A stretch of DNA of 60,811 bases from Candidatus Peregrinibacteria bacterium CG10_big_fil_rev_8_21_14_0_10_36_19 (GCA_002772535.1 PFDP01000014.1:334136-394946); one strand, 5' to 3'; shown: positions 7,949 to 17,614, numbered from the stretch's first letter. A program made the numbers and translations. Notes: generated by a model not told the origin, from the sequence alone.

Positions 7949-8537
7949 TTTTCCAATTACTTAATACTGTTTCAATGGAAACATTTCTATCTTCATTTCC
8001 ATCTTTAAAATTCACTACAGAACGAACTAACATAAAATTTTCACAATCATTTTCAGGAATATCCTCCCTTTCATCACAAGCATTCACTATATCAATATGT
8101 CTAAAATATTTTTCATCAATTCTAAAAGATTCATCATAAAAATTCACAAATTTACTATCAAAAGCACTAACCTCCCAAGGTAAATAAGCTTTAAGTTCAC
8201 CTTTATCTTCAAGCTCCTTCCAAGTAGAACCTTCCCACCCCCGACTCGTTAATTCAATACTATAGGTTTTTCCATAATCAAAAATCCCAAACAAATAATC
8301 ATCACCTTTAAAGTCCGCATTATGTAACCAATTCGTATCTCTAATATTTCTAACAGCTTCAACACCTTCTTGCGCCAAATAATAAGCCTGCAAAGTTTGC
8401 ACATTATTTTTATTTGTATCGATAAGTCCAATTAAAAGATTAGTAGCAGAAACAATCGCAACAGTTAAAATCATCATTCCAATCAGAACCTCTGTTAAAG
8501 TAAAACCTTGTTGATTATTTTTTATCGACATGACCAT
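7935..8537 (-). CDS. Type IV prepilin, PilV/GspI-like
   Basis: 200 residues from the first ATG; a second ATG two codons later (MSIKNNQQ) is equally possible. The prepilin site QG|FTLTEVLIGMMILTVAIV has Glu at mature position 5. The following motif LQAYYLAQEGVEAVRNIRD is characteristic of PilV/GspI proteins. It overlaps the upstream pseudopilin by 23 bases. Likely a minor pilin of the tip or initiation complex. Confidence 0.82.
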   Translation of the reverse strand: MVMSIKNNQQGFTLTEVLIGMMILTVAIVSATNLLIGLIDTNKNNVQTLQAYYLAQEGVEAVRNIRDTNWLHNADFKGDDYLFGIFDYGKTYSIELTSRGWEGSTWKELEDKGELKAYLPWEVSAFDSKFVNFYDESFRIDEKYFRHIDIVNACDEREDIPENDCENFMLVRSVVNFKDGNEDRNVSIETVLSNWKNGAI

Positions 8538-9078
8538 TTGTTACATCAATAAAAATTTCTTTTTTAAACCTTTCATTATTTTCAGAACCATATTGAATAT
8601 CTATCTTCACTTTATCATCAATTGCATTTTGTAGTGGATCATAAGAAATCACATCACCACTAGGTGGATAATATATAAGTGCAAACATATCCGCGCCGGA
8701 AAATGTCAAAAGATTGTTATCCAAATCCAAATCATAAAAATCTGCATTTGAAGAATCAAAAGTTAAGCAAGAACTAAAGACCCAATCTTTTTTAAATTCA
8801 TCCCAAATTTTCTTATTACTATATTTCAAATCAAATCCTTTCACAGAACCTTGATCAAAATAAAAACCATAACACTTTGGAGACTCTCCATTATAAACAC
8901 CATGAGCAGCTTTATCACGAGCCTCATTCATTTGTGCAATTAAAGAATCAGCAGATAAATCAACCAACGCATATTTTCTATAACTTGTATAACCATTCAC
9001 GGCTAAACTAGAAAGCACAGCCACTATCATCATCACAATCAGAATCTCCACTAATGTAAAACCTTTTTTGTTCATCAA
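8515..9078 (-). CDS. Type IV prepilin, FimT/GspH-like
   Basis: 187 residues. Prepilin site KG|FTLVEILIVMMIVAVLSS at residues 5-6 with Glu at mature position 5. The helix continues into SLIAQMNEARDKAAHG, a stretch typical of FimT/GspH pseudopilins. The C-terminal domain is beta-rich with two Cys residues. It starts 2 bases after the pilC stop and is the first of three overlapping minor pilins. Confidence 0.83.
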   Translation of the reverse strand: MMNKKGFTLVEILIVMMIVAVLSSLAVNGYTSYRKYALVDLSADSLIAQMNEARDKAAHGVYNGESPKCYGFYFDQGSVKGFDLKYSNKKIWDEFKKDWVFSSCLTFDSSNADFYDLDLDNNLLTFSGADMFALIYYPPSGDVISYDPLQNAIDDKVKIDIQYGSENNERFKKEIFIDVTNGHVDKK

Positions 9079-9080
9079 AT

Positions 9081-10319
9081 TTATCCAATGTTATTACTTA
9101 AATTAAATATCGGAGCCATAATTGCAAGGGCCAATAAAGCTACAAAAACACCTACTACTAAAATTAAAACCGGTTCAAAAACCGAAGAGATTTTCTTTAA
9201 AGAATTATCAATTTCTCTATCATATTGATCACCAATTTTATTAGAGACTTTACCTAAACTCGCAGAAGATTCACCCACCCTAAGCATTTGAACAACCTCG
9301 GGAGGAAACAAAAATGCAGTATCAGAAAGACCATCAGAAACCCTCTGACCATTTCTTACCTTATCAATAACGTCTTGAACTTTTAATTTATAAATTGTGT
9401 TAGAAATAGAACTACCAGCAATTTTTAAAGATTTAATAACTGGCAAACCAGAATCAATCAAAAGACCAACCATACTAACAAATCTCAAAACATAAACCTT
9501 TCTCAGCAAACCACCAACAATAGGAGTTCTAAGTTTAAAATAATCCCATCTCGCCTTTCCATAATCAGTACCAACATAAAATGTAAAAAGTCCATAAAGT
9601 CCAAATAAAACCACCAAAATTAACCACCAATATTCTACAAAACCAGTCTGAATTCCAATAAGTAAACGAGTAGCAAAAGGCAAATTTGCTTCCTCAATTC
9701 CACTATCCTTTAACAAATTAAGTAATGTTGGAAAAACCCAAATAAGCATTCCAACTGCAACTAAAATTAATACAGAAAACACAGCAATCGGATATACCGC
9801 AGCAGACCAAAGTTTCAAACTTAAATCATGTCTTCTATCTAATTTTTCAGAAAGTTTAAAAAGCATTAAATGAAGACGACCAGTAGCTTCACCAGATCTA
9901 ACAATTCCAACTTCCGATTCATCAAAAACATCATCAAATCTATTCATAGCTTCCGCCAAAGATGAACCACTTTCAACATTATGAGCAATAGTGTTTAGAA
10001 TTCTTCTGAATCTAGGATTATCACTTCTGGCAACCAAAGCCTTTACAGCACTCACAACAGGAATCCCTGCATCAACCATAACCGCCAACATATGAAAAAA
10101 GTAAGACCTATCTTTTAAAGTCACTTTTGATCTATCCACCAAAAAATCATTAAATCTCACAGACCAAGGTTTTCCAGCATTATTATAAACACCATAAACA
10201 ACCTCTTCTTTATAAGCATGATCAATATTTTTCATGCTGGCCAAAATATCTTTTCCAGAAATTGCACCTTCAACAATGTAATCCGCACCTTCCAAATTAT
10301 GTGTATTTCCAAGATCCAT
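9081..10319 (-). CDS. pilC: Pilus inner-membrane platform protein PilC/GspF
   Basis: 412 residues, the usual PilC length. Two T2SSF repeats are visible: the first near residues 80-200 (FFHMLAVMVDAGIPVVSAVK), the second near 285-405 (RFVSMVGLLIDSGLPVIKSL). Hydrophobic helices sit after each repeat. PilC is the membrane anchor on which the assembly and retraction ATPases work. It starts one base after the PilO-like stop and precedes the prepilins. No assembly ATPase (PilB) is in the window, so it must be encoded elsewhere. Confidence 0.95.
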   Translation of the reverse strand: MDLGNTHNLEGADYIVEGAISGKDILASMKNIDHAYKEEVVYGVYNNAGKPWSVRFNDFLVDRSKVTLKDRSYFFHMLAVMVDAGIPVVSAVKALVARSDNPRFRRILNTIAHNVESGSSLAEAMNRFDDVFDESEVGIVRSGEATGRLHLMLFKLSEKLDRRHDLSLKLWSAAVYPIAVFSVLILVAVGMLIWVFPTLLNLLKDSGIEEANLPFATRLLIGIQTGFVEYWWLILVVLFGLYGLFTFYVGTDYGKARWDYFKLRTPIVGGLLRKVYVLRFVSMVGLLIDSGLPVIKSLKIAGSSISNTIYKLKVQDVIDKVRNGQRVSDGLSDTAFLFPPEVVQMLRVGESSASLGKVSNKIGDQYDREIDNSLKKISSVFEPVLILVVGVFVALLALAIMAPIFNLSNNIG

Positions 10320-10320
10320 A

Positions 10321-10905
10321 TTAATTTTGATAATAGGCTTCTAAATTCAAAGCAAAACTAATACGTTCAAAACTTGAACTTTCAAAAGTATTCACTTGAA
10401 CATTGATTGAGTTAACTTTAAAAAGTCTTCCATTTTCCTCAATTTCTTTCAAAAATCCAACCAAATCAGAATAATTTCCTTCAAAACTAGAATTAATTCT
10501 CAAACTTCCAATACCATCTTTTCCTTCAGAACCTCTTCCAAAACTAACAGAATTTAATTCTATATCATTCAGTTTCGCAATTCTAACAAGGTCTTGAATA
10601 ACCTCATCTTGATTCAAACCAACAGGAATAGATTTCAAAACCTCAGCTCTTTGTACTTCAGTAGAAACATCCCATTTTTGTTCGGCAGCAGTAATTTCAG
10701 CAATTTTGTTTTTCATTTCCAAAATTTTCACCTGCTTATCGTTTATATCAGATGCTTTGACCTCTACCTCAGAAACAAAGCCCTTAATAAAAAACATATA
10801 TAAAGCTATAGAAACAAGAACTAAAAATACACCAGCTAAAGTGCTACTTTTTGAAGGTCCACTATTGAATTGAACATCCTGATTTTCTAAATTTTTTTCA
10901 AACAT
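10321..10905 (-). CDS. PilO-like pilus alignment protein
   Basis: 194 residues: short cytoplasmic N-terminus, one transmembrane helix (about 24-44, STLAGVFLVLVSIALYMFFI), a coiled coil (about 50-90), and an alpha/beta domain resembling the PilO ferredoxin-like fold (SIPVGLNQDEVIQDLVRIAK, then FEGNYSDLVGFLKEIEE). PilN and PilO dimerise in the periplasmic or extracytoplasmic space and align the pilus machine. The call rests on this fold plan and on lying between a PilN-like gene and pilC. Confidence 0.8.
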   Translation of the reverse strand: MFEKNLENQDVQFNSGPSKSSTLAGVFLVLVSIALYMFFIKGFVSEVEVKASDINDKQVKILEMKNKIAEITAAEQKWDVSTEVQRAEVLKSIPVGLNQDEVIQDLVRIAKLNDIELNSVSFGRGSEGKDGIGSLRINSSFEGNYSDLVGFLKEIEENGRLFKVNSINVQVNTFESSSFERISFALNLEAYYQN

Positions 10906-10907
10906 AT

Positions 10908-11447
10908 TTATCTAGTTATTCCTGTATTAATTGGTAAATCATCACTACCAACAAACTTTGTATTTAAAAGAAAAGTCAGCACATCATTCCCCTCTTGATC
11001 AACACCAGAAGAAATTGACGGAACAAAAGCATCTTCAAAATCAGAACTCTTCGCAAAAGCAGCAATAAGTTTTGCCACATCGATATAAGCATTCTCACTA
11101 TTAACTTTTGTTTTAACATTTAAAGAAATTTCATTTCCAACAGAACCCGAATAAGACAAAATCTCCACCAAATCATTTGGCAATGTTTGTCTTATAGAAC
11201 GAATTACATTAGACCATTTCACTTCATCCGAAGTTAATCTATTCAATACCTCTTTTGCACTTACTGCTTCAAGAATTTTTTTATTCTCATACTGCAAAAG
11301 TAAATTAGCTTGAGCTTTATATTCTGCATCTACATCTTTAAGTTCAGCGCTTAAAGCTGAATTTTGTAATAGTACATAAACAGTATATATAATCATCAAA
11401 CCCATCACGGCGAGTCCCAGAAAGAACATTTTGGATAAATTTTTCAT
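10908..11447 (-). CDS. PilN-like pilus alignment protein
   Basis: 179 residues: a very short N-terminus, one transmembrane helix (about 7-28), a coiled coil (about 32-75) and an alpha/beta domain with VKWSNVIRSIRQTLPNDLVE, which matches the PilN pattern where a helix precedes the ferredoxin-like strands. First gene of the pilus operon, with its own promoter at 11472-11500. PilM, the usual cytoplasmic partner, is absent here. Sequence identity to classical PilN is not visible by eye, so the call rests on topology and order. Confidence 0.72.
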   Translation of the reverse strand: MKNLSKMFFLGLAVMGLMIIYTVYVLLQNSALSAELKDVDAEYKAQANLLLQYENKKILEAVSAKEVLNRLTSDEVKWSNVIRSIRQTLPNDLVEILSYSGSVGNEISLNVKTKVNSENAYIDVAKLIAAFAKSSDFEDAFVPSISSGVDQEGNDVLTFLLNTKFVGSDDLPINTGITR

Positions 11448-11471
11448 GTTTTTGTTTTTATATTTCTCATC

Positions 11472-11500
11472 ATTATACCATTTTTTAAGACTTTTTACAA
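11472..11500 (-). promoter_or_regulatory. Promoter of the pilus assembly operon
   Basis: Minus strand: TTGTAA (11500-11495), 17-bp spacer, TATAAT (11477-11472) preceded by TGG, an extended -10. Leader of about 17 bases. The 97-bp gap also holds the divergent start of the RNHCP-tilS unit. Confidence 0.75.
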
Positions 11501-11544
11501 CACTTCCCCTTATAATATTCTCAAAAATTGCCTAGAATCTAATT

Positions 11545-11850
11545 ATGAGTAATTTTAAAGTAATCAATGAAGAATTTGTTTGCCAAAACTGCAAACACCA
11601 AAACCCTATATTGCCAGGTAGTTGCAGAAACCACTGCATAAACTGTCTGTACTCCTTGCATTTAGACAAAGACTCACCAGGAGACAGAAATAGCAACTGC
11701 AAAGCGCTAATGAAGCCTATTTCAGCCATTCAAGACGGAAAAAAGGGATGGATGATAATTCACAAATGCACAAAATGTAGTAAAAAAATCCCAAACAAGT
11801 CTGCACCAGACGATAATTTTGATGAAATTATTCAATTAACTCAAATATGA
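11545..11850 (+). CDS. RNHCP-domain zinc protein
   Basis: 101 residues. Cys pairs CQNC (residues 13-16), CRNHC and INC (28-35) and CTKC (77-80) could bind zinc, and the string RNHC followed by a Cys/His-rich stretch identifies the RNHCP family, whose role is unknown. TAGAAT at 11533-11538 lies exactly six bases before the ATG, suggesting a leaderless message. It overlaps tilS by 4 bases (ATGA), so the two are translationally coupled; a link to tRNA or RNA handling is only suggested by this. Confidence 0.82.
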   Translation: MSNFKVINEEFVCQNCKHQNPILPGSCRNHCINCLYSLHLDKDSPGDRNSNCKALMKPISAIQDGKKGWMIIHKCTKCSKKIPNKSAPDDNFDEIIQLTQI

Positions 11851-12815
11851 ACATACAAGAAATAAAAAAAATAGAAAAAAATGTAATAGAAACATTAAAA
11901 ATGTTTGTACAAGAAAATGATACAATAATAGCTGGAATCTCAGGAGGTGCAGATTCAGTTTTTCTCTTACACATACTAGAAAAGTTAAATCTGAACACAA
12001 TTGTTGCACACATAAATCATAAGAGCCGAGGGGCAGATTCCAAAAAAGATTATACCTTTGTAAAAAATCTTTCGAAAAATCACATATTTGAATCTTTAGA
12101 AGAAGATGTAAAAAAAATTGCGCAGAAAAATAAAAAGGGTTTCGAAGAAACAGCACGCAAAATTAGATACATTTTCTTCAACAAGTTACAAAAAAAACAT
12201 AAAGCAAAATATATCATCACAGCACATAATGCCAACGACAACACAGAAACTATCATTTTAAATTTAGCAAGAGGAGCTGGGCTCAAAGGTATCTCAGGCA
12301 TGGAAATACTAAATGAAAATCTATTACGCCCACTACTAAACATCACAAAAGAAGAAATATTAGAGTTTTTAAAAGCCAAAAAAATAAAACACAGAGAAGA
12401 TAAATCAAATAAAGATCTAAAATATAATCGTAATTTTGTCCGTCATAAAATAATTCCAGAATTAAAAAAGCTAAATCCAAATCTTCACAAAACTATAGCT
12501 AAAAACTCAAAAAATATTAGAGAGGTTGAAAGTCACCTCAAAGAAGAAGCACTAAAATGGATTAAGAAAAACAAATCAAAGACTAGCGAAACTTATGATG
12601 CAAAATCTTTTAAAACACTAAAAAAAGCCCTACAAAAAGCCGTAATAATCAACATATACGAAAACACTATTGGCAACACCAACAATGTAGAAAACATACA
12701 TCTTGAAGAAGTTATTCACCTAATAGAGCAAAATGTTGGCAACAAAAAAAAGAAACTAAACAAACTAACTTTTTTCATTAAAGCAAATAAGATTAAAGTT
12801 TCTGTTGAAAAATAA
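11847..12815 (+). CDS. tilS: tRNA(Ile)-lysidine synthase
   Basis: Uses ATP to attach lysine to C34 of the CAU-anticodon isoleucine tRNA, so it reads AUA. The N-type ATP pyrophosphatase loop SGGADS is at residues 32-37, followed by AHINHKSRG (about 55) and the helix with AHNANDNTETIILNLARG (about 127-144), all diagnostic. 322 residues is slightly short, with a reduced C-terminal domain. AUA codons are common in this AT-rich window, so the enzyme should be essential. The start overlaps the RNHCP stop (TGA). Confidence 0.95.
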   Translation: MNIQEIKKIEKNVIETLKMFVQENDTIIAGISGGADSVFLLHILEKLNLNTIVAHINHKSRGADSKKDYTFVKNLSKNHIFESLEEDVKKIAQKNKKGFEETARKIRYIFFNKLQKKHKAKYIITAHNANDNTETIILNLARGAGLKGISGMEILNENLLRPLLNITKEEILEFLKAKKIKHREDKSNKDLKYNRNFVRHKIIPELKKLNPNLHKTIAKNSKNIREVESHLKEEALKWIKKNKSKTSETYDAKSFKTLKKALQKAVIINIYENTIGNTNNVENIHLEEVIHLIEQNVGNKKKKLNKLTFFIKANKIKVSVEK

Positions 12816-12866
12816 GCTAAAAAAGTCCACTATTAGGACTGTTAAAATCTCTAAAAAATTACCTCA

Positions 12867-14702
12867 ATGCAACCTCAAAAGCCAAAAAATACGTTCCTTA
12901 CATTAGTCATTATTGCCCTAGTAATAGCGGCATCTTCTATGATTTTCTCAAGCGGACAAAGCAATTCAGAGCAAGTTTCATTAAATGTGCTCGCCGAAGA
13001 AAGTAAATCAGGAGTAATAAAATCAATAAGTGTATCGGGAAACCGTATCAACTTAGAACTGATAGACGGAAAAAAACAATATACATATAAGGAAGATAGT
13101 GCGAACATTTATGACTTACTCGAAAAGGCAGGAGTAGATAAACAAGTAGTAGCAAGTCTACCTATTAGTATCGAAAATACAGAATCAAACGCTTTTTGGC
13201 AGGAATTACTGGTTGGAATGATTCCATTTTTACTAATCGTAGGATTTTTTGCCTTTATGATGAGATCTGCACAATCAAGCAACAACCAAGCAATGTCTTT
13301 TGGCAAAAGCAAAGCAAAACTTTATAACAGTGAAAAACAAAAAACTACATTCGACGATGTAGCAGGTGCACATGAAGCAAAAGAAGAACTAGTAGAGATA
13401 GTAGATTTCCTAAAAAAACCAGAAAAATATGTAAAAATAGGAGCTAAAATACCTAAAGGTGTAATTTTAGTTGGTAGCCCTGGTACAGGTAAAACACTTT
13501 TAGCTAGAGCAATTGCAGGAGAAGCAGAAGTTCCATTTTTTAGCATTTCAGGTTCAGAATTCGTAGAAATGTTTGTAGGTGTGGGAGCATCTCGTGTAAG
13601 AGACCTTTTTACAAAAGCAAAAAGAAATTCACCATGTATTATTTTTATCGATGAAATAGATGCAGTAGGAAGACATCGTGGAGCAGGCATGGGTGGTGGT
13701 CATGATGAAAGAGAACAAACCTTAAACCAAATACTCACAGAGATGGATGGTTTCGAAACTGGTACAACAGTAATAGTAATCGCAGCCACAAACCGTCCGG
13801 ATATTTTAGATCCAGCACTACTAAGACCAGGGCGTTTTGATAGACGCGTAACTGTAGGAATGCCAGATTTAAAATCTCGTGAAGAAATACTACAAGTTCA
13901 CTCAAGAAACAAACCACTAGAAGAAAGTGTAGATCTAGCAAAAATAGCCAAAGGAACTATTGGGTTTAGCGGAGCAGACCTTTCAAACCTTATGAACGAA
14001 GCCGCAATTTTAGCCGCAAAAAACAACAAGAAAAAAGTTTCAATGCACGATATTGAGCAATCAATCGAAAAAGTAATACTTGGGCCAGAAAAAAAATCAA
14101 AAGTAATGAGCGAAAAAGAAAAGAAACTAACTGCCTACCACGAAGTTGGTCACGCTTTAATTGGACACTTACTTCCGGGTTGTGACCCAATCCACAAGGT
14201 TTCAATTATCTCAAGAGGAAGCGCAGGAGGTGTAACATGGTCAAGACCAGATGAAGAAAAAAACTATGTAACAAAAAGTAGTTTTGAAGATGATCTAGCA
14301 ATGGCATTAGGTGGATATGTAGCTGAAGAAGTTTTCTTTGGTGAAACATCAACAGGGCCATACTCAGACCTCCAACAAGTAGCAAAAAGAGCCAAAGCAA
14401 TGATAACAAAATTTGGAATGAGTGATCTTGGACCAATAGCCTTCGGAAGTGGAAATGACGAAGTATTCCTTGGCAAAGACTTTGGACATGTGCGCGATTA
14501 CTCTGAAGCTTCAGCAGCAGAAATAGATAAACGCGTAAGAGAAACAATCAACAATGCCTACAAGAGAGCAAAAGAAATTGTATTAAAAAATAAAAAATTA
14601 ATGATCAAAATTTCTGAAGATTTAATCAAGCAAGAAAATATGAACGGTGAAGAATTTGCCAAATATTTCAAAGAAGTAAAAATTCCTAAAAAAGATAAAT
14701 AA
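12867..14702 (+). CDS. ftsH: Membrane AAA+ metalloprotease FtsH
   Basis: Hexameric ATP-dependent zinc protease for quality control of membrane proteins. 611 residues: transmembrane helix 1 (about 10-29), extracytoplasmic domain, helix 2 (about 111-132), AAA domain with Walker A GSPGTGKT (203-210), Walker B IIFIDEID (258-265), the SRH region [20 protein letters not shown], and the protease site HEVGH (425-429). The C-terminus is intact. TGTTAAAAT at 12840-12848 is a possible extended -10, and a small inverted repeat (AGTCC/GGACT, 12824-12840) lies just ahead of it. It overlaps hsp20 by one base. Confidence 0.97.
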   Translation: MQPQKPKNTFLTLVIIALVIAASSMIFSSGQSNSEQVSLNVLAEESKSGVIKSISVSGNRINLELIDGKKQYTYKEDSANIYDLLEKAGVDKQVVASLPISIENTESNAFWQELLVGMIPFLLIVGFFAFMMRSAQSSNNQAMSFGKSKAKLYNSEKQKTTFDDVAGAHEAKEELVEIVDFLKKPEKYVKIGAKIPKGVILVGSPGTGKTLLARAIAGEAEVPFFSISGSEFVEMFVGVGASRVRDLFTKAKRNSPCIIFIDEIDAVGRHRGAGMGGGHDEREQTLNQILTEMDGFETGTTVIVIAATNRPDILDPALLRPGRFDRRVTVGMPDLKSREEILQVHSRNKPLEESVDLAKIAKGTIGFSGADLSNLMNEAAILAAKNNKKKVSMHDIEQSIEKVILGPEKKSKVMSEKEKKLTAYHEVGHALIGHLLPGCDPIHKVSIISRGSAGGVTWSRPDEEKNYVTKSSFEDDLAMALGGYVAEEVFFGETSTGPYSDLQQVAKRAKAMITKFGMSDLGPIAFGSGNDEVFLGKDFGHVRDYSEASAAEIDKRVRETINNAYKRAKEIVLKNKKLMIKISEDLIKQENMNGEEFAKYFKEVKIPKKDK

Positions 14703-15103
14703 TGAGCGAAAAAGCAGTTATAAAAATTCACCCATTACCACACAGTGACTCACCTATTAAAAAGGAGGTGGGTCAACTGTCTTTGGATATCTTTCAAACA
14801 CCAAAAGAAATTGTAATCTTAGCGCCAATCGCAGGAGTTGCAAAAGAAGATATACACCTTTCGCTAACAGAAGATGTACTTGTAATAAAGGGAGAAAGAA
14901 AATTACACGAAGTCATAGATGAAGATAGCTATTATACAAAAGAATGTTTTTGGGGGCTGTTTCAGCGCTCAATAGTACTTCCACTTGAAGCGGATACAAA
15001 ACACATAAGTGCATCATTCGATCTAAATGTGCTAGAAATTCGCATTCCAAAAACAGAAAGAGAATCAACTCAGATTATAAAAATAAAATCTAATGAAGAT
15101 TAA
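14702..15103 (+). CDS. Small heat-shock protein, Hsp20 family
   Basis: 133 residues with an alpha-crystallin domain from about 25 to 125: the opening LSLDIFQTPKEIVILAPIAG, the VLVIKGERK strand, the ECFWGLFQRSIVLP loop and the closing strand LEIRIPKTE. ATP-independent holdase that keeps unfolding proteins soluble. The C-terminal IXI-like tail is short (IIKIKS). It is coupled to ftsH (TAATG overlap), so chaperone and protease are co-expressed, a sensible protein-quality pair. It overlaps galU by 11 bases. Confidence 0.92.
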   Translation: MSEKAVIKIHPLPHSDSPIKKEVGQLSLDIFQTPKEIVILAPIAGVAKEDIHLSLTEDVLVIKGERKLHEVIDEDSYYTKECFWGLFQRSIVLPLEADTKHISASFDLNVLEIRIPKTERESTQIIKIKSNED

Positions 15104-15950
15104 AAAAGCCATAATTCCTGCTGCTGGGCTTGGTACAAGATTTTTGCCAATCACAAAATCTCAACCAAAAGAGATGCTACCTATTGTAGACAAACCTTGC
15201 ATTCAATACCTAGTTGAGGAAGCCATAAATAGTGGCATAAAAGAAATAATCATAATTACAGGCGACGGAAAAAGATCTATAGAAGATTATTTCAACCCGT
15301 CCCCTATTCTAAAAACTCACCTCAAAGAAAAAGGACAAAAGGAAGCCTTAAAAGAAATCGAAAGAATAGAAAAACTAGCAAAATTTACATTTATCAGGCA
15401 ACCATCGCCAAAAGGAGATGGAGATGCAATTCTCTGCGCTGCAAAACTGGTAAAGAACGAACCCTTCGCAGTTTTATTTGGTGATGACATATACGATAGT
15501 AAAATTCCACCACTGGCACAAATGATTAAACATTACGAAAAGTTAAAAAGCCCAATTATTGCATTAACAGAAATAGATAAAAAAGAATGCCATAAATATG
15601 GAATGGTAAAAAGTTCAAAACAAACAGGATCATTGCACAACCTTTCAGATTTAATAGAAAAACCAAAAATAGCTCCATCAAATCTTGCAATCACCGGTAA
15701 ATACATTGTTACACCAGAATTATTACAAGCATTAAAGGAATCTTCACCAGAAGCAAAAAACAAAGAATTAAGACTCATAGATGGCATGAAAAAATACATA
15801 CTAAAAAAGCCAATTTATGGCTGCAAAATCAAAGGAATTCGCTTTGATACAGGAGATAAATTAGGATACTTAAAAGCAGTATTTCACTTCTCATTAAAAC
15901 ACAAAGACCTCTCACAAAGCCTTAAGGTCTACCTTAAAAACATCATTTAG
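15093..15950 (+). CDS. galU: UTP-glucose-1-phosphate uridylyltransferase
   Basis: Makes UDP-glucose from UTP and glucose-1-phosphate, feeding envelope polysaccharide synthesis. 285 residues. The nucleotide-binding signature AAGLGTRFLPITKSQPKEML and the metal/uridine-binding FGDDIY segment are present, as is the C-terminal GIRFDTGDKLGYLKA motif that separates GalU from glucose-1-phosphate thymidylyltransferases. The start lies inside hsp20, so expression is probably coupled. A sugar transferase that could use downstream products is at 18591. Confidence 0.93.
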   Translation: MKIKKAIIPAAGLGTRFLPITKSQPKEMLPIVDKPCIQYLVEEAINSGIKEIIIITGDGKRSIEDYFNPSPILKTHLKEKGQKEALKEIERIEKLAKFTFIRQPSPKGDGDAILCAAKLVKNEPFAVLFGDDIYDSKIPPLAQMIKHYEKLKSPIIALTEIDKKECHKYGMVKSSKQTGSLHNLSDLIEKPKIAPSNLAITGKYIVTPELLQALKESSPEAKNKELRLIDGMKKYILKKPIYGCKIKGIRFDTGDKLGYLKAVFHFSLKHKDLSQSLKVYLKNII

Positions 15951-15953
15951 TTC

Positions 15954-15982
15954 TTGCATTTCTCTTCTCTTTGATGTAGAAT
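15954..15982 (+). promoter_or_regulatory. Promoter of the TPR gene
   Basis: TTGCAT (15954-15959), 17 bp, TAGAAT (15977-15982). The predicted start near 15989 leaves a leader of about 50 A-rich bases before the ATG at 16040. Confidence 0.65.
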
Positions 15983-16039
15983 AATTTGATCTTGCTAAAA
16001 AAGCAGACAAAAAAATAAAAAATAAAAACAAAAATATAT

Positions 16040-16711
16040 ATGTCTGAATCTTATAATTCAACTGTGCATCCGTTAATAGAAGAAGCGGATAAAAAAAAGA
16101 ACGAAGGTAAACACCTTGAAGCAATTCGTATTTGTGAACAAATTCTCACAAGTGATTTAAAATGCGTTGAAGCTTACGAAGAAATTGGTGATAACTATTT
16201 AAGTTTAAGACAATATGATAAAGCTGAAAAAGCTTTAGAACACGCACTAAAAGTAAACAAAAAAAGTGCTAATGCAAATTACCTACTTGGATTTGTTCAT
16301 TCATGCACAGGAAAATGGAATGAATCAGTAGCTCTTTTAGAACAAGCTGATCACCTATATCCTAACCATCCAGAAATTTTAAGATGCTTGGGATGGAGCA
16401 TGTACCACCAAGGACAAAAGCACAGAGGAATCATTATCCTTGAAAGATCTCTTTTCTTAGCACCAAATGACACCCTAATCCTAAATGATCTAGGTGTATG
16501 TTATTTAAATGAAAAGAATTTTGAAAAAGCAGCACAACTTTTCAAAAAAACACTTCAAATGGAACCAGACAACCAAAAAGCAAAAGAATGTCTAAATGCT
16601 GTACGTTTCTTCCAAAGAGAATATGAAAAATTAAGCCAAAATACAAACAACAAAACTCAATCAGTAAAAAAAGCTCCAGAAATTGAATCATCAAAATCTT
16701 TTAACAAATAA
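16040..16711 (+). CDS. Tetratricopeptide-repeat protein
   Basis: 223 residues with about five TPR units, e.g. VEAYEEIGDNYLSLRQYDKA, ANYLLGFVHSCTGKWNESVA, LILNDLGVCYLNEKNFEKAA. No signal peptide or transmembrane segment, so it is probably cytoplasmic, a protein-protein scaffold. The C-terminal 30 residues are polar and likely disordered. It stands alone between a promoter and a strong terminator. The partner cannot be deduced from the sequence. Confidence 0.88.
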   Translation: MSESYNSTVHPLIEEADKKKNEGKHLEAIRICEQILTSDLKCVEAYEEIGDNYLSLRQYDKAEKALEHALKVNKKSANANYLLGFVHSCTGKWNESVALLEQADHLYPNHPEILRCLGWSMYHQGQKHRGIIILERSLFLAPNDTLILNDLGVCYLNEKNFEKAAQLFKKTLQMEPDNQKAKECLNAVRFFQREYEKLSQNTNNKTQSVKKAPEIESSKSFNK

Positions 16712-16730
16712 ATAATTTTAAAAATCTAAC

Positions 16731-16755
16731 GCCCCGCCCAAGGCGGGGCTTTTTT
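16731..16755 (+). terminator. Rho-independent terminator
   Basis: GCCCCGCC (16731-16738), loop CAA, GGCGGGGC (16742-16749), then six T. Ends the TPR transcript. Confidence 0.93.
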
Positions 16756-16784
16756 AATATTCATTTTTTCAGTAAAATAAAAAC

Positions 16785-17612
16785 ATGCAAATAGTAGAAT
16801 GTGTCCCAAATTTTAGTGAAGGAAAAGATCAAAAAGTAATCGATCAAATCGTATCAAGCATTTCTTCTGTACCAGAAGTAGAAGTATTACATAGAACTTC
16901 AGACACAGACCACAACCGCAGTGTAATAACCTTTATAGGACCAGCAAAAAATGTTTGTGAAGCTGCATTTCAAGCTACAAAAAAAGCATCAGAACTAATA
17001 GACATTACAAATCAAAAAGGCGTACATCCACGCCTAGGAGCAACAGATGTAATTCCACTAATACCATTAAAAAACATTACACAAAAAGACCTAATACCCC
17101 ACGCCGAAGCACTTGCAAAAAGAATTACATCAGAACTAAAAATTCCAACACACCTTTACGAAAAAGCTGCACAAACAGAACTTAAAAAAAACCTCGCAAA
17201 TATTAGATTACAAAAACCAAGTCCAGATTTCAATTGCAACTCCCCTCTTAAAGAAGCTGGAGAAACAACCGTTGGAGTAAGAGAAATACTCATAGCATTC
17301 AATGTAAATTTAAAAACAAATAACCTTAAAGCTGCCAAAGAAATAGCAAAAAAAATACGCCAACCTTATCTAAAGGCATTAGGGTTAGAATTACAATCTC
17401 GAAACATAGTACAAGTCTCAATGAACCTAACAAATTATAAAAAAGTATCACCACTAAAAGCATTCAATCTAATACAAGAAGAAGCCCAAAAATTAAACAC
17501 AGAAATCTTAGAAAGCGAACTTATAGGGCTCATACCAAAAGATGCCTTACCAGAAAATCCGGAAGAAAAAATAAAACTTAAAATAACAAAAAACCAAATA
17601 CTAAACTACTAA
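16785..17612 (+). CDS. Glutamate formimidoyltransferase (FTCD N-terminal type)
   Basis: 275 residues starting MQIVECVPNFSEGKD, the family opening. HNRSVITFIG, GVHPRLGATDVIPLIP and GVREILIAFNVNL are further hallmarks. The enzyme moves a formimino group between glutamate and tetrahydrofolate; members of this family can also remove 5-formyl-tetrahydrofolate. The cyclodeaminase half found in animal FTCD is absent and no histidine-degradation gene is nearby, so a folate-repair role seems more likely here (inference). TAAAAT at 16773-16778, six bases before the ATG, suggests a leaderless mRNA. Confidence 0.88.
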   Translation: MQIVECVPNFSEGKDQKVIDQIVSSISSVPEVEVLHRTSDTDHNRSVITFIGPAKNVCEAAFQATKKASELIDITNQKGVHPRLGATDVIPLIPLKNITQKDLIPHAEALAKRITSELKIPTHLYEKAAQTELKKNLANIRLQKPSPDFNCNSPLKEAGETTVGVREILIAFNVNLKTNNLKAAKEIAKKIRQPYLKALGLELQSRNIVQVSMNLTNYKKVSPLKAFNLIQEEAQKLNTEILESELIGLIPKDALPENPEEKIKLKITKNQILNY

Positions 17613-17614
17613 AA

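Noticed and set aside
14760-14775. Shine-Dalgarno sequence GGAGGTG
   Set aside because: It is inside hsp20 and not followed by a plausible start for another gene; codes ordinary residues.
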